From positions 6,608,237 through 6,672,236 of the forward strand of contig NC_061082.1 in NCBI RefSeq assembly GCF_021917145.1: 64,000 nt of DNA, written 5' to 3'. Positions 26,206-37,196 of this stretch are shown one piece after another. The position numbers and the translations under genes are program-made. The notes beneath the pieces are model-generated. The model was not told where the DNA came from, ran no database searches, and was given only the letters and a program-made list of their open reading frames with translations. The DNA comes from Hypomesus transpacificus (Eukaryota > Chordata > Actinopteri > Osmeriformes > Osmeridae). Each line of letters opens with the position of its first letter. Position 1 is the stretch's first letter.

Positions 26206-26528
26206 CTACCAGAGGAGGAGGTGGAAGAGGGGGATAACAAGGCAGAGGTGAGGAAACTGAACCATTCAATCTGATTGACTGACTGACTGGTTATAAATAA
26301 CTGGCTAACTGACTGACTCAGTGGGTTTTTAGGCTATGCTGCTACAGGGAGTGAACAACCCATTCCTAAATGAGGCACCATACCCAGTTACTACAGAGAG
26401 AAAAATCTAGCTAGATATTCTCTCCTTGTGTGTGCCAGCACTCCAGGTAGGTAGGCTGCGGGCTGCTACACCTGGGTGAGCAGCACCGGATACTGACTGC
26501 CCAAGCAAGCAGGTGTAGTGATACTTAC

Positions 26529-26600
26529 AGATGTACTGAGGTGGGACAGATCCTGTATAATCAATGTCATGGACAGGACCCCCGGTAGTGTTTTTATAGG
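26529..26600 (-). promoter_or_regulatory. cryba2: cryba2 TATA promoter and leader exon
   Basis: On the minus strand a TATA box (CCTATAAAAA, 26,600-26,591) is followed about 30 nt later by the likely start near 26,568, then a leader ending at a good donor (CT|GTAAGTAT, exon end 26,529). A CTCAGCA half-site at 26,645-26,651 (minus-strand TGCTGAG), about 50 nt upstream of the TATA box, fits the half-MARE bound by large Maf factors in lens. The combination fits a lens crystallin promoter. The exact start is inferred. Confidence 0.6.
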
Positions 26601-27791
26601 ACCCAGCCCCTCATTTAGTGCACCATACGCACAAGCCTTGCACACTCAGCAGCGTGTGGCTGAAAGCGTGTATTAGCCTAGGCCTTTGTGGAGGCTCCAC
26701 AGGCCCATTGTCACAGAGCTTAGAACCTCTGACTCATCAATACAGCAGCCTGGGCCTATGCCTAAATGACGGACAGCCACAATGGCAACACACTGACACG
26801 ACAGTTTGATTGGAGCGTGGGGATAATGGCTGCATTCTGGGAGATTATCCTCTGCAGGGATAGGGACAAGGGCATAGCCTTCTCCCTGGTCATGGACCTT
26901 GTCAAGCCCAGCCCAGCCCAGATCGCAACCTCAGGTCTCACCATCATGGCTACAGTGTCAACATTGAATTCTATTGGATCAACGTTAGAAAGACAATGTA
27001 TGATGAAGATGCATAATGTATACTCAATTTTGTTATGATTGTGTGGTATGGGTGGACTTAGAGGTACTGTTTTTATTCTACATTTGCAGACAATATTGGC
27101 ATCAGTAATTTTGAATAATTAATTTAATTTTTCAAGGAACTGGCTTATTATTCTATTCCATCCATGACCTTACAGCAAGATTCTGCTTTACGTTTCTCGC
27201 TGCAGGTAGCATCAAATTGTACTATACAATTGTTCTGTGTAGGCTCTTTTGTGCTTTTCAGTGCTAGAATGTTTGATTATAGTTATTTCTGTTTTGTAAA
27301 ACGAAATTTCTGTTTAGGTATGACTCGTATGTACACCTGTGTACTGTACGTTGTCATGGAACTTTTATGTTTGGGCATCTGGCCTTGAAATGTCAGTTTG
27401 TCTTTGAGTTGAAATTAATTATTTGTAATCTAACTTCTGTTTAGCACTTGTCTCTGGCGACATCTAGTGGTATAATGTAGTTCTACTCAGTCATTGGTCA
27501 CCAACAATGAAAATGTAAGCATGGTTTCACACGAACGCGACGCATGCACACATGGATATGTTTCACTGATGCTATTGACAGACATATGTACATTGTGAGC
27601 ATAGTAAGTAGATATTAAAATATTTTTCTAAATTTAATTTGGCTGCTCAATTTGGTTTAGTTTTCGTTTAATTGATTTTACTTATATTTTCATCTGTGTA
27701 TGAAAGAACGTTGATGAAAAAATATTTGTCCCTGAATGCGTGTATACAATGGTCCTATTGTGGATGTAAAGCTGGTTCATTGTAACTATGT

Positions 27792-27794
<3 letters not shown>

Positions 27795-27888
<94 letters not shown>
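27795..27888. repeat. (TG)47 microsatellite
   Basis: Uninterrupted 94-base TG run, the longest perfect dinucleotide repeat in the window. Alternating purine-pyrimidine sequence of this length can adopt Z-DNA and is expected to vary in length between individuals. Confidence 0.97.
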
Positions 27889-27889
<1 letters not shown>

Positions 27890-28479
27890 CCCTTGACAGC
27901 CAGGTGACAGACAAGACAACCCAGCTGCTGGTCTTTGATTCCCTGCAGGTAAGATTAGAATTGTCTCTTTGTCAGCTGACGCTCAAGCCTAATTTTACAG
28001 GGAAATTCAGCTCCAGCAATTTGCATCTGATCTCAACAGTGAACTGCAGTCCAGTACCTACTCAGGGTCCTACTTTGAATCGTATCTCTGTTGCTGTCAT
28101 TATAGGACAACAGGTTATTCTTCTACAAGGATCAGATACAGTAGCTCTCTGATAGGATACTAAGGACGTTGGTCATGAAAAGGGGAGATGCTAAAAAAGA
28201 TTTTCAAATAACACACTCAAATGTGAAGAAGCCAAAGGAGAGCTTGATTCTTGTCAGTACAAAGAATACATACACTCTATAATGCCATGATAATGACAGT
28301 TTGCTAATAAGCTAATCACTAGTCCTAGGTAGGTGGATCTATACGTACTCAGGGCAGCACCCAGAGCAAACAAAACAGTTTGAGCATCTGCCACCCCAGT
28401 CTCTCATTTCATTCTTGTCCTCACATTGTTCCCCAATTTAGGTTTATCAGCATGAGATCATTTTTTTTCTGAATGATTT

Positions 28480-28498
28480 GGGGGGGGGGGGGGGGGGG
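28480..28498. repeat. G19 homopolymer
   Basis: Nineteen consecutive G. A run this long can form G-quadruplex structures and is prone to sequencing length error. Confidence 0.9.
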
Positions 28499-31380
28499 CT
28501 TATATTAGGATGTAAGTGGTTAGATATTTAAGACTGTCTTGTTCATCTGTACCTTTAAAATACAATGTGTGTGTTTGTGTGTGTGTGCTAAGCGCTAATG
28601 TCCAGTGTTCTCCATGGTTACACCCTCCTCTTTGAGATGTTGCATAAGCATCAATAAACAGACGGGTAGCGATGCAGCTGTTTCCCTGGGAAACAGACCA
28701 GGGCTCTGAGCCTGTGAAGGACAGTACCTGTACTCCAGAGAATGTGTTTTCCTCTCCTACCATGTATTAGAACTGCAAATGTAGAACAGTCACAGGCACA
28801 AGAGTAGTTAAAGATAGACAGGATAAAGACAAGATAGATCTTCCAACATGCAATCCTATATGATGATCCTGAAGTTATTGAATTAAAATATCCATGGAAA
28901 TGTTCTTTTTAGCACTGTTTGAGTTATTCAACATAGAAAATAAGATAGATGGGCAGTATGTAACAGTGTTATGAGTGTTGAGGACACAGTGATGTGCTTA
29001 GTCCTAGTCAGACAGGATAGCTTCTTTGTCTGGGACCAGTTCCAGGAAGTTTATACAGTTATGGATGAGGCTGTTTTCTGCTCTCAGGTTGTATGTGTGG
29101 CTCATATTTGAATAGTCAGCAAGCCGACATACAGAATGACCTGATCCAGGTGTGTGTGTGTGTTGGGGGGGGGGTTTCCTCCCTTTTTTCTTTGTTGCTA
29201 TAGAAACTGATCCTGCTAAGGACAGATTTGAACAGGCCTCGACGGCTCCACGCAGGTGACATCTGCTCTGAAAGCCCTGCGTTGGAGTGGACCGCAGACA
29301 AGCAGGCTTTACCCGAGGACAGAGTGGGGGCTGGGTGCAGGGAGGCAGACAGGCAATGTTTCAAGAAGGGCTTCTCCCATCCAGATCCTTTTTCAAAACA
29401 TCTATCTAATGTGTAGAATGGATCCAGTTCCATTTGAAAAGAGGAAGTGCATTTGTAGCACTGCTGTAGTCCATTTCTACGTCAGTGTTCTACATTTTCT
29501 GCTTCCTGAGCAGGTCCCTGTCTCCCAGGTAGAACGAGGCAGTTACATCAACAGTCATTCAGGAAAGACAAGCCCCAGGCATTTGCATATTTCATCAGTA
29601 ACCTCTTTAACTGTCATGAGGAACATAACAGACCCCTGAGGCCAGCACTAGAACAGCACTAGCAGTTTAACAGGCAGCACAGATGCAATCATGTTTTTCT
29701 ACCCACACCAACGATTATCAAAATGTTATGTCAGTTATGAAGCAAAAGAGAGATACTGTAAGGTACAACCTATTAGATTATGGTGTGTGTACAGGTTGCA
29801 TGGCCTCATTTGTCAAAAGTGTGCATGCTATATTTTTTTTATGTTGGTGGTTGTGGTACTGTATGTGGGCTGGACCAGTGAGACAACAAGGATGTGTTGT
29901 TAGTCATGTTCATATTTGATACCTAAATGTCTGTTCAAACTATGGCCATTATGTTTTATTTTCGTTTCCATCCTTCTGGTACACAGGGATAGGTTCCTCG
30001 TGGAACAAATATGTGGAGGTTTTCAATTGGAGGTGTACTGTAGGGTGTAGTCTGGCAGTCCTCAGAGCGGTGGAGGTAACCAGGATACAGCAGGCTAGAA
30101 GAGCTCCTTCCTCTGGCTCTAAACAAATATTTACTGGAGCATAGTCAAATAGGCAGGGAGCTGGAGTTCTCTGATGTTGTAATGTAATGGGACAGCTTTC
30201 CTTATGCACTGCGTACTGGTTCATAAAAAGGACATTCTAGCATATGTGTGTTGGAGCACCTGAGCTACGAGTTTAGAATGCAATCTCATGAATTTCCATT
30301 TCTGATGTGTAAATGTTAACGCTCATCAGATGGGATAGTGCTTGCCATCTTCAGCAAGGAAAATTCAAATATAAATAAATGTGTCTTGTGCCTGACTAAA
30401 ATGGGGCTGTCATGTGTACACATAAACTCAAATGTGTATTTTGGTACAAATGTGAACACTACTAAGCTAAGTAACTGATGTATTTGTTGTTAGGGACAAC
30501 GAAAGGTTCTCACGGCAGCTGGGTCATATCAGATATGTGGTCTGGAAGGGGTTGGTGTTGGTTAATTGTTAACTACACTTCAATTAGGACCAGGTTCCCT
30601 TTCTCTGGTGCGGTGAATGACGTACAGTGGACTCTAATGAAAGACCTTCATGGCAAATTCATTTTCATCCATATGTCCCAATGGGAAAATCGAATGTAAC
30701 TTGATTAGGGGTAGCATATTAGTTCAACTAAAAGGCAGGATCCATGAAGACATGAGCTGGAAAGAGGCCTGGACGTTAGATAAACAAATGTACAGCATCA
30801 ACATAATCTTCTCTCCTCCACCAACTTCATCGTCCTATGTGATCCTGAATAGGTAGGCCTATGCATCATACTGTACAAACAACTCATCTTTGTAGTGTAG
30901 GCTTTCAGAGGAATATTTATCTAATATGTCTGGGAAAAAAACTATACATTTCTTAAACCTTGCCTGTCCCAACTACAGTAGCTTCCTACTAATATGGTAA
31001 AAGACACAGGCATACCGGATATCATGCATACTTTTAATGCTTGAGTATCAATATTTGGTCAGTTCTTAAAGCTACGTAATACCTTTAGTGAACAGTCAAG
31101 TCAAACGTGTCGTTTAACGTTTTCCAACTCTTGAGGACATTGTCATGTTCAGAAGCCATTGTTTATCATGTCCTCATCAGCTTACACGAAAAGCGTCCAT
31201 AAAAAGAGCATCCGTTGGGACCTAAATCAATGATCGAACTTAGGCAGTAGTAGTACGCAGCCTTATTGCTGTAGCCCAACTTTCATTCAAAGCTGCCAAA
31301 TTATCATTTATCAGCGACAGCTGTCACATTGCCAAGCACTTCTTCTCATACAACGGAACTCTTCTTTCTCTGCAGAAAAC

Positions 31381-31462
31381 CTGTACCTGCTTAACGCGAG
31401 CCGAACGAACAAAACTTCATCTTCAGGTATTGTGCGTGTGGCTCAACGTGAGGCAAATACAG
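31381..31462 (-). ncRNA. mir375: mir-375 precursor hairpin
   Basis: The minus strand carries the 22-nt mature miR-375 at 31,413-31,392 (TTTGTTCGTTCGGCTCGCGT followed by TA), including the zebrafish-type GTTA end where mammals have GTGA. It is the 3' arm of an excellent hairpin. The 5' arm begins CTGTATTTG at 31,462 and pairs through GAGCC with GGCTC, and the base of the stem closes CTGTA with TACAG at 31,381. The loop is about 15-20 nt (around ACCTGAAGATGAAG). miR-375 is abundant in pancreatic islets and pituitary and restrains insulin secretion and endocrine growth genes (known biology). Its place beside cryba2 and fev matches the human MIR375 locus. Confidence 0.97.
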
Positions 31463-31860
31463 AGAAAACATTTTATATCATTCCAAATATGATGATCCAG
31501 TCTGGAGGAATCATTGTCAACGCCATACCAAGAAGCGCTCCACCCATGGCTCCATCGAAACACCTTGACAAACAATAAAAAATATTAATACCAACGAAAT
31601 GTGTATCAAAGAATCAATAAAACGTCAATCCACAACTCCGTTCAGTCTTTCCAAAATAAACTTACCACAATAGCTATCCAGTCAGGCCAGGGCCAGGTGT
31701 TTATTGCGCTAAAAGTTAGCCTATGGTCACACCTGGGCACTGCACGATGGGGCCCACCTTGAAGTGAGACAGAATGTGCGTGGCCAGTGACAGGTAGGTC
31801 TTTATATACCTGTGCCGCGGAAAGCCATCCTTCCACTTATCTCCTATCTCTCTCTATCTT
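31463..31860 (-). promoter_or_regulatory. mir375: Probable pri-mir-375 TATA promoter
   Basis: On the minus strand a clear TATA box (GGTATATAAA, 31,810-31,801) lies about 350 nt upstream of the hairpin, placing transcription start near 31,775. A good donor-like site (TTGTG|GTAAGT) at about 31,665 suggests a short first exon with the hairpin in the following intron. E-box words (CAGGTG/CACCTG) occur between TATA and hairpin, consistent with the NeuroD-type control known in mammals. No other gene reads in this direction from here, so the TATA most likely serves the microRNA. Confidence 0.6.
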
Positions 31861-32949
31861 TACTCTCTTTTTTTTTTTGATTGGTTCCAAAAGAGACCAT
31901 CCCCCCCTTCTGTCTGTGGACACCTGTCGCACGGTGCGTTGCTCTGATCCAATATTGACTCAAGGGTCAGAGGTGGGAGGTCCAAAAGTAGATTAGCTCG
32001 CGCCTCTCCATTATCACAACGTCTCTCTTTCTCTGACACACTCTATGCAAACCAACTATGCCTCGTCCTACCTTGAATCGACGAGATGGCAAATGCTTTT
32101 TTTTGTAGGTAGGTATAGAGGAAAGCAATCTCCTTACACTGTTATGCGTATATGTTATATTATAGGTGTTATATATCATGTCTTGCAAATAGGTCACAAC
32201 CTGAACTGTCAATGGCACAGTGGAATCATTTTCAACATAACTTTCATGTACATTTTGAGTCTGAACAACTCGCTGATTACTGAAATGAACTTGAAATAAA
32301 TAGGTTACTACATAAAAAACCAGAGACTTTATTAATATAATTCACTGCACAACCATTGTATACCAATCTTTTAGAAATCATTTAAAGGAACACAAGTCAA
32401 TCTAACACGAATATCATGGTGAAATACCCTAGCAACAAATCTTATTGCCACCAGAAAGAAAATATGGACGGAAAATATCGATTCGTCGACATTAAAACTC
32501 CATCCTAATATTCCAGCTTTGGCCATCTTATACACACAAGTCTTGTGTAGACATAAAAGGACGTAAAAAGTAATGTTATTATTATTTATTTTTTTATCAC
32601 CATCCTGCTCTCTATGGCATTTAGTGGCAGGATTCTCAGTAGAGTTGGAAAGCTAGCAGCAAATACCCCAACAGATGTTCCAGCTGATTTGGATGGAATG
32701 GTAATTGTCACATGGATTCACATTAGTCCATCTCCCCCAAAACAAACCACCACCAACTGTTTTTTGAGACAAAACAGCTACAGATTAAGGTTTTTAATAC
32801 TGAAAAAGTCTAAGTAAAGTCTACAGGTGTGTCTGGATAGCAGATTGAACATGCAGCATGAGTGCCTTCAGAAAGGTGAAAGGCTCACATCACCCTATGC
32901 TACTTAATTCTGTATTTTCCATGTATATAATCTTTCACAAATTCAATTT
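31861..32949. other. Intergenic between mir-375 and umps
   Basis: About 1.1 kb of AT-rich sequence with no recognisable exon. It contains a short T run near 31,869 and unremarkable unique sequence. The umps 3' end lies at its right edge. Confidence 0.5.
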
Positions 32950-32955
32950 TTTATT
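32950..32955 (-). terminator. umps: Poly(A) signal for umps
   Basis: Minus-strand AATAAA about 55-60 nt past the umps stop codon, the first such hexamer downstream. It implies a short 3' UTR. Confidence 0.6.
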
Positions 32956-33009
32956 TCTGTAAAATTTCACCCTTCTGAACAGACCCCTAAATAATGTGCT
33001 TCCTGTTTT

Positions 33010-35625
33010 TTAACGGCTAACAGAAGTCAGCCTCTTGGTATAGGCATCCCATCCTGATTTTCTGTACTCCTCAGCAGCCTTCCTCCTGTCAGCGGAACCC
33101 AGTATACCCCGTCCCACGATGATGACATCAGAGCCCTTTTTCAAAATCACATCCTCAGGACTGGTGTACTGCTGGCCCAGACTGTCACCTGAAAAGCAGC
33201 ACAAACAAAGACATTACTAATGGAAGAATCTAAAACTGATTGATAAGGTGTCTGGTGTTCATGTCTTTGAGAATAGCACCACCTTGTGGCACACAGGAGC
33301 TATGACCTACTTTAGCTGAAGGACACCTACCTCCTGACTGCATCTGGACTCCAGGGGTCAAGTGGAGGAACTCTGGCTTCTGGCTGATCTTGGATCCACA
33401 GATGAAACCAAACACAAACTCAGAGTGGTCCTCTGCCATCTTCACCTGCAGGCATGGAGCAAAAACTCTTATGAGAAATGTATTCGAGTTTACAGTGTAC
33501 TAATCCGCTAGATTGACATTTTAGTAAACCTAATTCCCACTTGAAATTAAATAAAACAGGTCTCCCTGAAGTAAGATTTGTGTTCCAATGTAACATTGAG
33601 AAGGTTTGAAGTATACAAAGAATCACCATCCTGCACTCATGTGACCAAAGACATTGAAAATCCTTTTCTTGCACAGCCCACATAATAATAATAATTTAAG
33701 AATGTGTCCTTGGTGTTGCGTTCTAATGTAGTGCCAAGTAGCCCCAGTTCTCCCAACATAACATTGACACATTGTTGTTGTAGCAATACACAGGTAATCA
33801 CCCACACTGATGGGAAGGTCATCAAAACACTTCTGCTACATTCAGAGCCATGTGACAAGCAGCCATCTTACCACTGCCTGGGTGTAGTCTCCCGTTGCTA
33901 AGGAACCCTGAGAGCTCATCTCAGCTATGAGGAGACAGCCGCGCTCTAGAGGCCGGCCCACCTCGCTCAGTCCCCTCACCACGCCAGGTCCCGGCACAGC
34001 ATGGGCGTTCACCATGTTCGACCACGAGGAGATCTGATACAGCCCACCTGAGACACGCATTCACATCCTTTCATTACATTTCATAGCTTTCAAAGTGCCT
34101 TTACTGAACAAATCTCAATTCCTCCACAGTTTCAGCCTACGCACCTTCATATTGATGTTTGACAGTGTTGCCAATGTCGGCAAACTTGCGGTCCTCGAAG
34201 ATGAGGAAGTTGTGTTTGGTGGCCAGGTCCGTCAGTGACTGGCAGAAGGCAGGGGTGAAGTCCTGCAGGATGTCTACATGGGTCTTCAGGAGGCAGATGA
34301 ATGGGCCCAGGGAGTCAGCCAGCAGCAGCAGCTCCTCGCATTTCATCACGTCCGCAGACACACACAGGTTGCTCTTCTTCTCCTCCATCACCTTCAGGAG
34401 CCGAGCGGCCACAGGGTGCGTGTGTGGGAGCTGGGCCCGTGCCCCGTAACTCATCTCCGCTGCCTTCATACAGGGCTTTTTAGTGGCAGGCGAGCCAGTC
34501 CCACTGGATCCGTTCTTCCCTCGGGCAGACATAAAGACGTTGTTCTCCTGGATGAATTTGCGGACCCTCTGGGCGGTGTCGGTGTCGATGCGTTCCGCCT
34601 TGAGCAGGACGTTTATGAGTTTGGCCATGGAGATGACGGGGTGGAGCGTGATGCCCTCTGACTTTAGCATGTCAATACCTCCCTGATCCCGGTCCATCAG
34701 GACGATGGCATCTGTGACTTTTAAGCCCTCCTTCTGAAGCACCACAGCCGTCTCCAGGATACTGCTTCCAGTGGTTACCACATCCTCGATGATCAGGCAG
34801 GTGTCCCCAGGATGGATGGTTCCTTCAACCATCCGCTTGGTTCCTGACAACAGAACATGACAGAACACAGGGGTGGCATGGAACATAACAGAAAGTTAGG
34901 CATGAAAGGAAACAGTTCAGTCTTTGATGCCTTATATATGCCCCAAAACTAAATTATACTATACTATGAAACGGTAGGTTAGGCATTAATGCTGCTCTGC
35001 AGCAGCACAGCCAGAAAGATAACAGAAAATTTGGCATGAATGGTAAGGAAACACTGTTCAGTCTTTGATGCCTTATATATGCCCCAAAACTAAATTATAC
35101 TATACTATGAAACGGTGGGCTAGTCATTAATGCCGCTCTGCAGCAGCACAGCCAGAAAGAAACAATGTATTCGAAAAGTCATGAAAACCCACCGTAGTCC
35201 TTTGCTTCTTTACGCCGAATGAGCATGGGGAGTTCATGTCGGGAACAAATTATTGTTGCTAGGGGTAGAGCCGTGTAAGGTACACCACACACGGAGTTAT
35301 ATTCCAGCTCTTCAGCCTTTGCACGTTGATAAATAACTGTTGACACCTACAAGTCAAACACAATAACGTGTTAGCAGCGTCACTGCGTTACAGTAAGCTG
35401 TTGTTGGTGAAAAACCAAACATCATCGCATGCCTCGTACGGGGAACACGTGTTTAAACCTAAGATTTAGCTTTACCTGATTCATGAGGGATGGGTGTGAG
35501 ACTATTACTCGAAGATCAATATAGATTGGAGTCATCATTCCACTCTTCAGTTTGTATTCGCCAAATTTGACTGCTTGAACATCATGCAGCTTCAAAATTA
35601 AACTTTCGAGGCAAATGCTATCCAT
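33010..35625 (-). CDS. umps: UMP synthase (OPRT-OMP decarboxylase)
   Basis: Exons on the minus strand: 35,625-35,476, 35,346-35,193, 34,843-34,145, 34,047-33,872, 33,445-33,331 and 33,188-33,010 (150+154+699+176+115+179 = 1,473 nt, 490 aa; human 480). All junctions are GT-AG and in frame. The bifunctional enzyme makes UMP in the last two steps of de novo pyrimidine synthesis. The N-terminal orotate phosphoribosyltransferase has the PRPP-binding motif [13 protein letters not shown] (117-129) and the Mg-dependent loop region with [10 protein letters not shown] variable, Ser/Gly-rich linker (about 208-228) leads to the OMP decarboxylase barrel. There the catalytic D-x-K-x-x-x-D set is in [11 protein letters not shown] (D319, K321, D324) and the phosphate-binding end is VGRGIL. 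The alternative in-frame Met upstream of 35,625 would add residues overlapping the promoter element and is less likely. The enzyme is cytosolic. Confidence 0.97.
34885..35159. repeat. Tandem duplication inside umps intron 2
   Basis: Two head-to-tail copies of about 135-140 bases: 34,885-35,018 and 35,019-35,159. Both contain the same block from gttcagtctttgatgcc through catatgcc-like sequence to gcagcagcacagccagaaag, differing by scattered substitutions and a small insertion. The duplication is purely intronic and does not touch the splice sites. Confidence 0.9.
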
Positions 35626-35760
35626 TATTGCAAACTGACTGAAATCACGTTTCTCCCTAAACTCCCTTCTTCCGTATGTGCGCGATGTAGCGCAATGCAT
35701 AGTGGGATTCGTAGTTTACGTGCCTGATGATAACCTCGTTCGCGAGTCATCAATCATATT
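35626..35760 (-). promoter_or_regulatory. umps: umps promoter with ZNF143-like site
   Basis: On the minus strand 35,715-35,691 reads as a close match to the long ZNF143/THAP11 element: ACTAC at the 5' side, TCCCA in the middle, and ATGCATTGCG at the 3' side. It lies about 66 nt upstream of the ATG. An ETS-like CGGAAG follows at about 35,673-35,668. There is no TATA box. This layout is typical of housekeeping promoters and fits a metabolic enzyme. Confidence 0.75.
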
Positions 35761-35915
35761 CCCTCACACTCACTGATGATGTGCCAGGCAGGTTGCTGGC
35801 TATTTGACAGATTGCTATTGAAACAAGTATCGTGCGTTTGAAGTAATGAAGGCAAAAATCCCTTACACTTTCAAAGAGACAACTAAAGACCAAGGTTTTC
35901 TAGAAACAAGCACTT

Positions 35916-35921
35916 TTTATT
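35916..35921 (-). terminator. kalrn: Candidate poly(A) signal for kalrn
   Basis: Minus-strand AATAAA about 1.28 kb past the kalrn stop codon. I noticed no earlier AATAAA on this strand between the stop and this point. It would end the kalrn transcript only about 200 bases before the umps promoter element. Confidence 0.45.
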
Positions 35922-37196
35922 CGTAAACATTCAGTAACAAACAGCCCACATGGAGTAAGAAAAGATGCTAGGCATTTATACAATGTTGTGATACGTGTGA
36001 TGCGATGTAATGAACAATACTGCTGCGGTAGTTAATATAATTACAAGCATTTACATGTTAGGTAGGTGGAATCTAGTCACAATGAACAATGACATTGAGC
36101 GAAACTAATGAAAGGCCAGAGATATTTTTAACTCAACTGGGTTTGAAGTTGGATTACACCACATAGCTAGCTTGCTTACTTAAATTTGGTGATACGGTAT
36201 ACACCATGTAGGCTACACATGGTTCGCAGTATGATCACATTCTACTTCCTGCATGTGGGCCTACGGGTAAATACAATTAAGGCTGAATAAGCTAAATAAA
36301 TTAGACTAACACACTTCAAAGTGGTGGTGACATTTCATTGGTTGTCGGTTTGTGATCCAAATGTAATAAACAGAATGTCTTTTGCACCCAATACATGATG
36401 GCCAAACATATTAGCCCACTGGCAGATGGACAACTAGTGTTTGGTTTACACGTAAAAACAATTATGTGGAAAAGACAGTTATACTCATAAAAATATGAAT
36501 AAATTAATACATTAAGGTTGGCATCAAACAATGACTACTTATTTAAGGCCTAGGGTTTTCCGTTTCTAGACTACTGTGATGGCTACTGGACTAGTCTGAG
36601 GTGCAACAGATTCCAATTCTTAAATTAATGGATATACATTTATGAATGAGGGATTCAATCATGACATTATGTCCTGAGTGCACACTACTAAATCTTAGGG
36701 TGGAAAGGTTATCAATTTATCTTCAATTTACACTCTGAAACCTTTGAAAAATAGCAGTCACAGCTTATCTACAGATGATGCACAATCGATGCATATTTTA
36801 AGTGATCAATTGCTGATAATGTCACAAACTATAGAACTTCAAGAATTGACCACATTCAACAATAAATTACATTCAACAGTTATGCTAAGTTCTTCATGGA
36901 ACTTTCTTTGAACGTTACCTAACAATTATTTTTTAACGTTGGCATTCATAATAGTCGGACACAATGAGAGACACACTTCAGAAAGTCTCTCGAGCCTTTG
37001 TCAAGGTGGGTCAGTGCTGTGTTGTTAGACACTTCAGATGTGTGGAAAAACTAGACTCCAGACTGTGGCTTTATGTCGTATTGCAGGCAAAGTGAATGAG
37101 TGAGAAGGCTACTGAGATGCTAACTAGCTAGCATCCCTGATCTGGACTTGTGTGCCCCAAGACCACACCTGTATTAGGGTAGGCATTGAGATCCTC
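35922..37196 (-). other. kalrn: Likely kalrn 3' UTR
   Basis: AT-rich unique sequence between the kalrn stop codon and the candidate poly(A) signal at 35,916. No coding exon is visible on either strand. The extent as 3' UTR is inferred from the first downstream AATAAA. Confidence 0.5.

Larger units (their letters stand above)
26652..31380. other. Intergenic between cryba2 and mir-375
   Basis: About 4.7 kb with no recognisable exon. It contains a pure (TG)47 tract, a 19-base G run at 28,480-28,498, a TG patch at about 28,567-28,588 and a TG-G run at about 29,151-29,173. Open frames here are short and unrecognisable. In human only a short distance separates CRYBA2 and MIR375, so regulatory elements for both are likely in this stretch. 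Confidence 0.5.

Noticed and set aside
34159-34686. Overlapping plus-strand frames opposite umps exon 3
   Set aside because: Antisense shadows of the long umps exon.
35626-35700. In-frame upstream Met for umps
   Set aside because: It would place coding sequence over the promoter element, and the family N-terminus is short.
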